Assembly: GCA_002162955.1 (NCBI GenBank)
Contig: MABD01000018.1
Location: 124,001 to 188,000 of the forward strand
DNA length: 64,000 nt
Reading direction: 5' to 3'
Source of the DNA: Gammaproteobacteria bacterium 45_16_T64
Lineage (GTDB): Bacteria > Pseudomonadota > Gammaproteobacteria > Pseudomonadales > Ketobacteraceae
Below, piece by piece: positions 1 through 8,150 of this stretch. Position 1 is the stretch's first letter. Each line of letters opens with the position of its first letter. Both the position numbers and the translations under genes were made by a program. The notes beneath the pieces were generated by a model. That model saw nothing but the letters and a program-made list of their open reading frames with translations. It ran no database searches and was not told where the DNA came from.

Positions 1-214
1 TTGACGCTAGCAATATTGTGAACCCACCTTTCAACTGAACCCACGCAAGTATCATGAATAAGAATGCGTAAATCACACTTCTCACACCATGTATTTTTAG
101 TTCTAACTGAGCAGATTTTTTCCCTGGCAAGCATACTTTAAGTTCATGATGGTAAAGCGTATCAAACGCTCCCATTAGAGCTTGTATTACCACCAGCGTT
201 AACACCGTATTCAT
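1..214 (-). CDS. Small integral membrane protein, 3' end outside window
   Basis: Open frame read on the minus strand from an ATG at 214 to the window edge (71 codons seen, no stop), so the C-terminus is missing. A good Shine-Dalgarno (AAGGAG) lies about 6 bases before the ATG, which fixes the start. The N-terminus (MNTVLTLVVIQALMGAFDTL) is a hydrophobic helix, followed by a charged loop with His-His-Glu and a second hydrophobic stretch around residues 47-58. The pattern GAFDTLYHHEL followed by a charged loop resembles a family of uncharacterised proteobacterial membrane proteins; the resemblance is from memory. No function can be given. Confidence 0.6.
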   Translation of the reverse strand, partial: MNTVLTLVVIQALMGAFDTLYHHELKVCLPGKKSAQLELKIHGVRSVIYAFLFMILAWVQLKGGFTILLAS

Positions 215-244
215 ATTTATCTCCTTGCCCCCTAAATCACAGGG

Positions 245-850
245 TTATAAATCCTTGTTGTAACGCAACATCATACTATCCTGACTTTCTGGCTCCTGCT
301 GTAGGTTCAGCTGATCGTGAATCATGCGATTCATCGTTGGTAAGACAGAGCGCTCTACTTGAGCACCTTCCTCCCATAGTTGCGCGCGCATAATCGCCTT
401 AGCGCAATGCAAAAACACTTCACTAATGGTGATTTCAATACAACTTCGAGGTGGCCGCCTATCCGCACTAAATACATTGAGGTGCTGTTGATGAGTGGAT
501 ATGCGGGCCTTCCCATTAACCCGCAACACTTCGTCAACACCCGGAATTAAAAACAGACAACCAACACTTCCGGTTTCCACAATATTCACCAAACTGTCCA
601 ACCGATTATTTCCTTTTGCATCAGCAATAATGAGTGCGTTTCTATTGATAATTTTAACAAAACCCGGTGCACCTCCCCTCGGTGATGCGTCAACCTGCCC
701 CAACTGGTTGTAGGTTGAAAGTAATAGGAATGGGGATAACTGGATAAATCGGGTGGAATGCTCTTCTAACTCGCTAAGTTGCTTTTTTTTAGCGCGCTCA
801 TTAGGGGCCTCATATAAAGCCCTTAGCTTCTCGGGGGTGTCTATATACAT
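245..850 (-). CDS. Pyridoxamine 5'-phosphate oxidase-family FMN protein (MSMEG_1061-like)
   Basis: A 201-residue soluble protein with the split beta-barrel pattern of PPOX-class flavoproteins. An N-terminal helix precedes a strand with SPFLLLSTYN, then DASPRGGAPGFV (the Ser-Pro-Arg-Gly-Gly loop typical of this subgroup), then NRLDSLVNI and the strand VGCLFLIPGVDEVLRVNG. Members bind FMN or F420 and reduce small substrates or act as general stress flavoproteins; the substrate here is unknown. The ATG at 850 follows AGGATAG, a fair ribosome site. It follows no obvious operon: the partial membrane gene lies downstream on the same strand, 30 bases away, and could be co-transcribed. Family assignment is firm, role is not. 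Confidence 0.85.
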   Translation of the reverse strand: MYIDTPEKLRALYEAPNERAKKKQLSELEEHSTRFIQLSPFLLLSTYNQLGQVDASPRGGAPGFVKIINRNALIIADAKGNNRLDSLVNIVETGSVGCLFLIPGVDEVLRVNGKARISTHQQHLNVFSADRRPPRSCIEITISEVFLHCAKAIMRAQLWEEGAQVERSVLPTMNRMIHDQLNLQQEPESQDSMMLRYNKDL

Positions 851-1160
851 ATACTATCCTTAGTAAATAACCGTACATTAACAATTCTACAGTATCTAAA
901 TGACTAATTTACAGCACAAGTTATACCATATTACACCCTCTATTTCTTAGCAGAGAATACGACATCGCTCCAGCGGCACGAATACTTACTTCCTTATATG
1001 CTGATTCAGGCTCGGTGAGCATACCAGCAACCCTCGCCATCTTTTATGCCGATAACCCCATATCATATCAACCAGAGCAAGCTACACTTAGTAAACCCAT
1101 ATAGACCCATAGATAGCAGCCCCAGAAAAAGTGGAATACTTTGCTTGGTAGGACCTAGTT
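851..1160. other. Divergent intergenic region, 310 bases
   Basis: Lies between the PPOX gene (leftward) and the hybrid kinase gene (rightward). It is AT-rich and must hold both promoters, but I see no convincing operator, small gene or RNA structure in it. Confidence 0.5.
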
Positions 1161-3149
1161 ATGTCCATATTGATAATCAGCGATTCAACCCCTGATCGAG
1201 AGCTCATCAGCGCCATTTTATCCGTCAATTACCCGGTATATAGCGCTAAATCTGCCATGAGCGGCATCGAATTGGCCCATCAATTGATGCCTGAGACTAT
1301 TGTTATTGATGTCCACAATGACGAGTTCGACGGGTTTTCTATTCTACAGTCGCTGAAACAACGCCATGACACCAAGAGTATACCGGTCATACTACTAGGG
1401 CGAGAATGCGCAATTACCGCCAATACGGTAAGAGGCTTGAAGCTTGGCGCATTTGATTGCTTAGCCAGTCCAATTGACGATGCGCTATTATCCATAAAAG
1501 TTGACGCTGCCGTGCACATTCGGCGTCAAGAACTTGCACTTATTCAGTCTAAAGAACTCGCCAAAGAAAATCATCCCGATATCCTAATCGCAGATGATGC
1601 TCAAGAAATGATTATGCTATTGGATAGAACACTGACTGACGCAGGGTTCAAAGTCATAAGTGCAACCAGTGGAAACCAAGCCATTGCCCTTGCCCAGGAG
1701 TTTCAACCACAGCTGATTTTACTTGACGTCCTAATGCCCGGCCTAAATGGTTTCGATACTTGTAGGCGCCTCAAAAGCAACCCCAATACAGAAGCAATTC
1801 CCGTTGTGTTCGTAACCTCAGAAGACTTGAGTAGCGCAGAGGAAGAAGGGTTCAATGCTGGTGGTGTCGATTACATAACCAAGCCCATCAATGTCCCTTT
1901 GCTGGTGGCGCGAGTTAAGATACATATGCAATTAAAAATGTATCAGGACTCCCTTGAATCCGTGGTGAAGCAAAGAACTAAAGCCCTTAGAAAATCTCTC
2001 GAAAAACTATCTCACAGCAATCAAGTTAAAGATGATTTTCTTACCATCATCAATCATGAGTTACGCACACCTCTCAATGGCGCTCAAGGTGCGCTTTATC
2101 TTTTGCAACACACGGATCAGCCCCCCAGCGAGCAAAGAGAGCTGCTATCCACCGCTGACAGATCGATTGCTGACCTGTGTAACCTTGTCGAGAACATTCT
2201 CATCCTGACGGAAGCTATCGCAGGAACATTAAAATTAGAAAGTCAGTCATTCTCTTTAACCAAACTTATCGCTTCGATAGAAAAACAAGGTATAGAATCA
2301 GCGCAAAATAAAGCGCTAGAATTAACCACGAACATTGACTGCTCACTCGGGGATACGTTTTTGGGTGACCCTGCGCAACTTGCTCGAATCATGTGGCACT
2401 TAGTCGATAATGCCATCAAGTTCAGCCATCACGGCTCTATTAATATCACCACTTCACTTGCATACCACCCACATCATCCAGAATTACTCAACTTTACGTT
2501 TGTCATTACAGACCAAGGTATTGGTATCGATGAAGACAAGCTTCAACTTATTTTTCAACTATTTCAGCAATTGGAATCTAATGCAGCACGAAAATTCGGT
2601 GGGCTTGGCGTCGGCCTTCCCTTCTGTAGAGCATTATTATTTCTCATGAATGGGGAGATCAATGTAAGCTCCGAAGAAGATCATGGCACTACAGTAACCT
2701 TTGAAATACCACTGCGAAAATGCGAACACAGCATTAGCCATCGCGATATTGCCAGTGTCACCGCCGATACCGCTCAGAAAACTATCCTAATAGTAGAAGA
2801 CAATCCTGTTAATCAATTAGTCGAGCGTAAATTTGCAGAGAAATATGGCTTAGCTGTCGTCGTCGCAGCCAACGGCGAAGAAGCCATTGTAGCCCTAGAA
2901 AATGAGCATATAGACATCATATTGATGGACTGCCAAATGCCCATCATGGATGGCTTTGAAGCGACCAAGATTATTAGGCAATCCAGAGATAACACCAAAG
3001 GACTGCCTATTATTGCGGTAACGGCCAATTCGACAACTCTCGACCGCACGATGTGCCATGAGGCCGGTATGGACGATTACATTCCGAAACCCATCGACTT
3101 TGACGAACTCACTATTAAGCTCAATTATTGGCTAGCGCAACGAAAGTAG
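1161..3149 (+). CDS. Hybrid sensor histidine kinase, REC-REC-HisKA-HATPase-REC
   Basis: A 662-residue cytoplasmic protein with no membrane segment. Order: receiver 1 (residues about 3-120), receiver 2 (about 138-255, phospho-acceptor Asp189 in LILLDVLMPG), a short coiled coil, HisKA with His299 in NHELRTPLNG, an HATPase domain (DNAIKF, DQGIGID, GGLGVGLPFCRALL) and a C-terminal receiver 3 (about 543-655, acceptor in ILMDCQMPIMDG). Receiver 1 has lost the usual Lys-Pro pair (it reads CLASPID) and has SDS in place of the usual acidic pair, so it is probably a degenerate sensor or dimer module; receivers 2 and 3 look intact. No cognate regulator is adjacent. Its stop is only 4 bases from the stop of the convergent TetR gene. 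Confidence 0.92.
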   Translation: MSILIISDSTPDRELISAILSVNYPVYSAKSAMSGIELAHQLMPETIVIDVHNDEFDGFSILQSLKQRHDTKSIPVILLGRECAITANTVRGLKLGAFDCLASPIDDALLSIKVDAAVHIRRQELALIQSKELAKENHPDILIADDAQEMIMLLDRTLTDAGFKVISATSGNQAIALAQEFQPQLILLDVLMPGLNGFDTCRRLKSNPNTEAIPVVFVTSEDLSSAEEEGFNAGGVDYITKPINVPLLVARVKIHMQLKMYQDSLESVVKQRTKALRKSLEKLSHSNQVKDDFLTIINHELRTPLNGAQGALYLLQHTDQPPSEQRELLSTADRSIADLCNLVENILILTEAIAGTLKLESQSFSLTKLIASIEKQGIESAQNKALELTTNIDCSLGDTFLGDPAQLARIMWHLVDNAIKFSHHGSINITTSLAYHPHHPELLNFTFVITDQGIGIDEDKLQLIFQLFQQLESNAARKFGGLGVGLPFCRALLFLMNGEINVSSEEDHGTTVTFEIPLRKCEHSISHRDIASVTADTAQKTILIVEDNPVNQLVERKFAEKYGLAVVVAANGEEAIVALENEHIDIILMDCQMPIMDGFEATKIIRQSRDNTKGLPIIAVTANSTTLDRTMCHEAGMDDYIPKPIDFDELTIKLNYWLAQRK

Positions 3150-3153
3150 CCTG

Positions 3154-3879
3154 TTATTTAGTTCCTTGCGGAGCCACACTGAGAAGATCAACGATTTTGC
3201 CATTAAAGAAATGTGAGTGTGTTCTTGCCATTTGCTGAGGCGACTCTTTCATGCCAGAGCTCACCCACCGTTTCATTAGCTCATAGGTAGAGCCAACAAT
3301 AATGTCTCCTACATAATCTAACGTTTCAATGCTCTTCACTTCTACATTTGAATCACGCACAATCTTCCCTACAAAACGACGGTAATAACGACGCATTTGT
3401 TGACGCAACACTTCGTCTGCTTCAGCGCGCATCATAGATAAGAATACATCGCTATGTTTTTGGACTTCGCTATAAACCAGGTAAATAAAGAAGTATGAAA
3501 AATCTGTTTCTGCGTCACATAGAAAAGGCGTTGCTTTATCATAGAACTCATCAAAAAGGTCATCTACCGCAGCGCGAAATATCTCTTCTTTAGACGAGAA
3601 GTATCGATAAATATTTTGCCTAGACGTTCCCGCCATTTTTGCAACTTCTGCCATGCGAATTTTTGTGAAAGGTGTCTTCACCAACACATCTAAGAACGCC
3701 GCCTTGATACGGTCTTCGACCCCCATATCTTGACTGTGATAAGTCGTCATATTCAACCAATCACAGTTTGACACATCTTCTACGGATTTTCTGGACACCC
3801 CAGATGATTGGTCTTTCTTAACAACATCATTTGGCGCTAAGCGATCTTGGGCTGCGGCTTGACTCAAAACATTTTCCAT
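3154..3879 (-). CDS. TetR/AcrR-family transcriptional regulator
   Basis: A 241-residue regulator. The helix-turn-helix lies at residues about 65-100 (IRMAEVAKMAGTSRQNIYRY, then FSSKEEIF), preceded by an unusually long, polar N-terminal tail of roughly 50 residues. The start at 3879 is supported by AAGGTGA six bases upstream; internal ATGs before the HTH are alternatives. The C-terminal ligand/dimer domain is all helical and not assignable. It is divergent from the SMP-30-like gene at 4084 with 204 bases between, so it may control that gene. This is inferred from position only; I saw no clean operator palindrome in the gap. Confidence 0.88.
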   Translation of the reverse strand: MENVLSQAAAQDRLAPNDVVKKDQSSGVSRKSVEDVSNCDWLNMTTYHSQDMGVEDRIKAAFLDVLVKTPFTKIRMAEVAKMAGTSRQNIYRYFSSKEEIFRAAVDDLFDEFYDKATPFLCDAETDFSYFFIYLVYSEVQKHSDVFLSMMRAEADEVLRQQMRRYYRRFVGKIVRDSNVEVKSIETLDYVGDIIVGSTYELMKRWVSSGMKESPQQMARTHSHFFNGKIVDLLSVAPQGTK

Positions 3880-4083
3880 TACTTATCACCTTATTAATTA
3901 CGTTGACGATAATCATTGTGCTTAATGAGACAGATAAACACAATGTCCAGCCGGTCATTTTGCGACACTTTAAATTTATGTCACCTTGCCAATTTGAACT
4001 TGCTCTTCTATTTACTCTCGCAAAATCGCAATTTCTTTTTTAAGATGAGCATCTTAGACAATAATTGACGAGCATCACTCCTA

Positions 4084-5151
4084 ATGAAAAAACTCCTACT
4101 ATCTGTAGTTTCCCTGCTAGTTATCGGACTTTCGGCGCTATTTCTCTACCCTTCCCCCGTTGATTCCGTATCGTGGACACCTCCCCCCGCCCCAGACTTA
4201 GATGCTATCGCCCCACCTAATGAGCTATTGACCCAAGCAGAGTTGCTCGCCAAGGGTGAAATCTATGGCCCCGAAGATGTCGCTGTCGATAAACAAGGTC
4301 GCGTATACGGAGCCACTCAAGATGGACTCATCAAGCGCGTATTACCCAATGGTACCGTTGAAACTTGGGTAGAAACCTTTGGACGCCCGCTTGGATTACA
4401 TTTCGATGCCAATGACAACCTTATTGTATGCGACGCTTACAAAGGATTGTTATCGATCAGCCCAGATGCAAACATCACCGTACTAACGACAGAAGCCGAT
4501 GGCACCCCTTTCGTTTTCACCGATGACCTCGACATTGCGAGTGACGGTAAAATCTATTTTACTGACGCCTCTAGCAAATGGAATCAAGCTAACTTTATGC
4601 TGGACCTCATGGAGACTCGCCCTTACGGACGTTTTCTCGTTTATGACCCGGCCACTAAACAAACCACGACTTTGATCTCAGATATGTACTTCAGTAATGG
4701 CGTAGCACTTTCACAAAATGAAGATTTTGTACTGGTGAATGAAACATGGAGATACCGTATTATTCGCTACTGGCTAACAGGTGAAAAAGCGGGGACTCAC
4801 GAGATTTTTGTCGATAATTTACCGGGATTTCCCGATGGAATATCCAGTAATCGAAAAGGTCGATTCTGGCTTGCGCTACCAACATTACGCTTACCCACCG
4901 TGGACAAAATGCATCCCAAAGCCTGGCTCAAAAATCTATCTGCGAAATTGCCCGAGTCACTTAAACCTAAACCGATTGACTACGGACTAGTACTTGGACT
5001 AGACGAACAAGGTAATATTGTCACCAGCTTACACGACCCATCAGGCGCACACTTGAAGGAGATCACCTCCGTTGAAGAACATAACGACCACCTATATTTC
5101 GGCTCGCTACACAATGACCGCATTGGCCGTCTTGCATTAAAAAACCTGTAA
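4084..5151 (+). CDS. SMP-30/strictosidine synthase-like beta-propeller protein, secreted or membrane-anchored
   Basis: A 355-residue protein with an N-terminal hydrophobic segment (residues about 4-24, MKKLLLSVVSLLVIGLSALF) that would export or anchor it. The rest is a six-bladed propeller of the SMP-30/gluconolactonase/APMAP type: GPEDVAVD, GLHFDANDNLIVCD, DDLDIASDGKIYFTDASS, FSNGVALSQNEDFVLVNET, LPGFPDGISSN and GRFWLAL are the blade repeats that place metal and substrate loops. Relatives hydrolyse lactones or esters, and strictosidine-synthase-like bacterial members are mostly uncharacterised. The ribosome site is weak. Divergent from the TetR gene at 3879, which is a plausible regulator. 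Confidence 0.85.
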   Translation: MKKLLLSVVSLLVIGLSALFLYPSPVDSVSWTPPPAPDLDAIAPPNELLTQAELLAKGEIYGPEDVAVDKQGRVYGATQDGLIKRVLPNGTVETWVETFGRPLGLHFDANDNLIVCDAYKGLLSISPDANITVLTTEADGTPFVFTDDLDIASDGKIYFTDASSKWNQANFMLDLMETRPYGRFLVYDPATKQTTTLISDMYFSNGVALSQNEDFVLVNETWRYRIIRYWLTGEKAGTHEIFVDNLPGFPDGISSNRKGRFWLALPTLRLPTVDKMHPKAWLKNLSAKLPESLKPKPIDYGLVLGLDEQGNIVTSLHDPSGAHLKEITSVEEHNDHLYFGSLHNDRIGRLALKNL

Positions 5152-5214
5152 CACTCCAGGGAAAGGATAGTAGTGGGTTGTAAGCGGCTTACAGCAGAGA
5201 TTTCGATGAAAATA

Positions 5215-5338
5215 CACTGGGGGTTTTCTGCATGTTGAGCTAGATCAACCTGATTAGCGTATGCCTTCTCATCTACTCGCCTGTTGCTATGAGTATTGAG
5301 AAGGCCTAACGCCAAAGGAAACAAAAAAGCCCCCAGTG
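5215..5338. repeat. Spaced inverted repeat, 9-bp arms
   Basis: CACTGGGGG at 5215-5223 and CCCCCAGTG at 5330-5338 are perfect inverted copies about 106 bases apart, on either side of the junction before the serine hydrolase gene. The arms are flanked by T-rich and A-rich runs, so they could pair as the base of a long leader stem. Function unknown; could be chance. Confidence 0.3.
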
Positions 5339-5409
5339 ACTACCCGGTCTACATTGTAAACTTTTCGCGTTATACTCTAGTTAATGTATCGCAAAAGGCA
5401 GTAGACTTT

Positions 5410-6660
5410 ATGGGTAGTAAACAAAACCTAGTAAATATATTTAACCCCTCCGATGTCACTAGTGTTGACAGTCAATCAGAATGCAACCCGCTCGATGTAG
5501 ATCTAACCCCCCAGCAAGTTGAGAATATCTGGAACTCCGTCGTCAATTGTTATCGTAGCGGTTTACACCCAGCAATCACTATTTGCATTCGCAGGAAAGG
5601 TAAAATAATCATTAACCGCGCCATTGGTCATACCCATGGTAATGCCCCAAACGATTCGTCTCATGTAGAAAAGGTACGCGCCACCCCCAAATCGCTGTTT
5701 AACCTTTACTCTGCATCTAAAGCCATCGCGGCGATGATGATTCATCATCTAAATGAGAGGGGATTAATTCATTTAGATGAACCTCTCTGTCAATATTTAC
5801 CCGAATTTTCTGACGGACCTAAACGCTTTATCACGGTTAGGCACTTACTTGTTCACCAGGCAGGTATCCCTAAAGTACCATCGAATGCGCTCGATTTAGA
5901 TAATCTACATAAACCCGGTGAGATACGACGCATTATGGGCGACGCGCCAATGCAATGGTCTCCAGGACGACGAACGGGTTACCACGCAATATCCGGTGGT
6001 TTTGTTATTGGGGAGCTCGTAGAGGCCATTACGGGGTTGTCGATCAGAGAATACCTGCAGCAGCATTTTTTGAACCCACTAGGTTTTGACACCTTTAATT
6101 TTGGTATTCCAGAAGACAGAGTTTCTGAAGTCGCCCCCAATGTGTATACCGGATACCCTATTCCTGAATTTGCTGAAAAAGTGGTAAAAAAAATACTCGG
6201 AGTAACCTATCGCGAAGCGGTAGAAATATCGAATGACCCTCGCTTCCTTACCGGGATATTACCTGCAGCGAATATAATCGGTACCGCAGAAGAAACCTCT
6301 CGATTTTATGAAATGCTATTAAGGGGTGGTGAACTAGACCAAGTTCGAGTACTCAACCCAGAAACCATTCGCCGCGCTACAGCAGAGCAAACACATGCGG
6401 CGGTCGATAGGATGCTGGGATTACCCATGCGTTATAGTATGGGGTTCATGCTTGGCCGCTCTAGATTGAGCCTATACCAAGGCGACACATCAAAGGTCTA
6501 CGGGCATTTAGGGCTCATCAATATCGTGGGTTATGCAGATCCAGAAAGGGACATCTCGGTAGGGATTTTAAATAACGGTAAGCCGGGTATTTCAGTAAAA
6601 ATGATCAGCTTCTGGAATATTCTACGTACTATTTCCCATACCATACCTAAAACAGGCTAA
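5410..6660 (+). CDS. Serine hydrolase, beta-lactamase/EstB family
   Basis: A 416-residue class C beta-lactamase-fold protein if started at the ATG at 5410; an in-frame start at 5296 would add 38 residues with no domain value. The nucleophile motif S-x-x-K is seen in LYSASKAIAAMM, and the second-motif Tyr is probably in GYHAISGGFVIGELVEAITG. Other family landmarks are GLIHLDEPLCQYLPEF and ITVRHLLVHQAGIP. The third motif (K/H-x-G) is probably GHLGLINIVGYADP. There is no signal peptide, so it is likely a cytoplasmic esterase or amidase rather than a beta-lactamase. It ends 4 bases inside the convergent yjbR-like gene. Confidence 0.87.
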   Translation: MGSKQNLVNIFNPSDVTSVDSQSECNPLDVDLTPQQVENIWNSVVNCYRSGLHPAITICIRRKGKIIINRAIGHTHGNAPNDSSHVEKVRATPKSLFNLYSASKAIAAMMIHHLNERGLIHLDEPLCQYLPEFSDGPKRFITVRHLLVHQAGIPKVPSNALDLDNLHKPGEIRRIMGDAPMQWSPGRRTGYHAISGGFVIGELVEAITGLSIREYLQQHFLNPLGFDTFNFGIPEDRVSEVAPNVYTGYPIPEFAEKVVKKILGVTYREAVEISNDPRFLTGILPAANIIGTAEETSRFYEMLLRGGELDQVRVLNPETIRRATAEQTHAAVDRMLGLPMRYSMGFMLGRSRLSLYQGDTSKVYGHLGLINIVGYADPERDISVGILNNGKPGISVKMISFWNILRTISHTIPKTG

Positions 6661-7025
6661 GTATCAACGTCCCCATTTAATTCGGCCCGCACCGCCTTTG
6701 TTAACCCTTTCACCACTAAAGCGTATGAATTATCAATCATACGCTTTACCTCCCCATCAGGAACGTCACCTGGAACATGCACCGTGTTCCAGTGCTTTTT
6801 GTTCATGTGATATCCAGGCTTCACACAATCGAATATATCTCGCAAAGCTTGGGCTTCGTTCGGGTCACATTTTAGATTTATGTGCACCAAGTCTTCTTGC
6901 TCGGATGCAATCGCAAACATTTTATTCTTAACCTTAATTACCATCGCATCGGGGCCAAAGGGATAACTTTCTTCAGCACCGTTCTTTGAGAGCAAATAGC
7001 TTTTAACTTTAGTGATATCATCCAT
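6657..7025 (-). CDS. MmcQ/YjbR-family protein
   Basis: A 122-residue protein matching the YjbR (CyaY-like fold, double-wing DNA-binding) family across its length: an N-terminal KSYLLSKNGAEESYPFGPDA, KVKNKMFAI, VHINLKCDPNEAQALRD and the GYHMNKKHWNTVHVPG signature. Family members are small cytoplasmic proteins of unknown function, proposed to bind DNA or nucleotides. Its stop overlaps the end of the convergent serine hydrolase by 4 bases. Upstream on the same strand, 35 bases away, is the DUF2489 gene, so the two may be one transcript. Confidence 0.88.
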   Translation of the reverse strand: MDDITKVKSYLLSKNGAEESYPFGPDAMVIKVKNKMFAIASEQEDLVHINLKCDPNEAQALRDIFDCVKPGYHMNKKHWNTVHVPGDVPDGEVKRMIDNSYALVVKGLTKAVRAELNGDVDT

Positions 7026-7060
7026 GAGTTAAGGCCACCGTTATTTAGGTTCACAACCAC

Positions 7061-7555
7061 TTAGTGTTTTTTAATATAACTGTTCATTGTGAATGGTTTC
7101 TCTGCGACACTCGCCATGATATCCCTAACCTGACTATTGAGCTTACCCTCAATAGCAAACAGCTCCTGTTCAAATTTCTTTTGCTGCTTTCTATCAAGCG
7201 CTTTCCATTGCTGATGAGTCGGTATATGCCTAGTTTGATTATACACTTCAAAAACCGGCGAAAAGTAATGCTTAGATTCACAACTCAGTGGCAAGCTATC
7301 CATCAACACCGCCATCCGGATACAGCCTTCTGCTATCCTGACCTGATCATTTACAATACTTGAAGCAATGACATTAAGGCTTTCAAAAATGTAATCTAGT
7401 TTTTCTTGAGCCGCAAGCGCTTTAGCCTGTTCCTCTGCAACATTCGCGCCCTTCCTGTTTTGCTCTTCCAAAAAAACTCTGCGCCACATTTTCCAGGCAA
7501 CAGCCCCTAACACAACAACAATCAAAACCATCAAAGCAATGATGAAATACCACAT
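7061..7555 (-). CDS. DUF2489 domain membrane-anchored protein
   Basis: A 164-residue protein with one N-terminal membrane helix (residues about 2-23) followed by a basic stop-transfer and a helical cytoplasmic domain. The block IASSIVNDQVRIAEGCIRM, then HYFSPVFEVYNQTRHIPTH, is the DUF2489 signature found in gammaproteobacteria. Function unknown. Start supported by CAGGTG before the ATG. It is divergent from the lipoprotein gene that follows at 7682. Confidence 0.85.
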   Translation of the reverse strand: MWYFIIALMVLIVVVLGAVAWKMWRRVFLEEQNRKGANVAEEQAKALAAQEKLDYIFESLNVIASSIVNDQVRIAEGCIRMAVLMDSLPLSCESKHYFSPVFEVYNQTRHIPTHQQWKALDRKQQKKFEQELFAIEGKLNSQVRDIMASVAEKPFTMNSYIKKH

Positions 7556-7681
7556 AGAACACCTGAATCAGAACCAACCATTTGGCGCTATAATACGCTA
7601 AAATGGGTTCACACAAAAACGCTATCATTCTCAATGTGTGTACGACAACCCGCTTTACCTTACCGCTACCAAGGCTTTTCC

Positions 7682-8131
7682 ATGCTCTCTTATACGTATA
7701 AATGGCTCTTAATCACTATCTTACTCACGCTGCCTCTTGCCGGTTGTACGCCTGCACCCGATGAGGCCCAAATAACGGAGCATATTCATGCAATGGCGCA
7801 CGGTATTGAGGCAAGGCAATCTGATGAGATACTGGACAGACTTAACGAAGCGTTTAGATCCAGCCGCCTCAAAGACAAAAAAGAGGTGAATCGCCTACTA
7901 ATGTTGAGCTTCCTAAAATACAAGAATATCTCGATCTTGCTCACCAATATTCAGGTCGTTTTCGATGCAACTTACCAAAATCGCGCCCAAGCAACCTTTA
8001 ACGCGGTAGCAACCAGCAGCAGTGGCCTTATACCTCATGATGGCCAAATCTATCAGCTGGATAGCCAATGGGAAAAGCGCGATGGCGACTGGTATATGCA
8101 GGCACTCGAATGGAAACGGTCGTTCGAATAA
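7682..8131 (+). CDS. Small lipoprotein, NTF2-like
   Basis: Start set at the ATG at 7682, which gives a proper type II signal peptide (LLITILLTLPLAGC, lipobox Leu-Ala-Gly-Cys) and 149 residues; an upstream in-frame ATG at 7634 would put 16 extra residues before the signal. The mature part begins TPAPDEAQITEHIHAMAHGIEARQ and ends in beta strands with the pattern QATFNAVATSS, GQIYQLDSQWEKRDGDWYM, typical of the NTF2/SnoaL-like fold seen in many small periplasmic lipoproteins. No active site is evident, so it may be a binding protein. Convergent with the S41-like gene, 19 bases between stops. Confidence 0.7.
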   Translation: MLSYTYKWLLITILLTLPLAGCTPAPDEAQITEHIHAMAHGIEARQSDEILDRLNEAFRSSRLKDKKEVNRLLMLSFLKYKNISILLTNIQVVFDATYQNRAQATFNAVATSSSGLIPHDGQIYQLDSQWEKRDGDWYMQALEWKRSFE

Positions 8132-8150
8132 ATCATGATCGAAAAACAGA

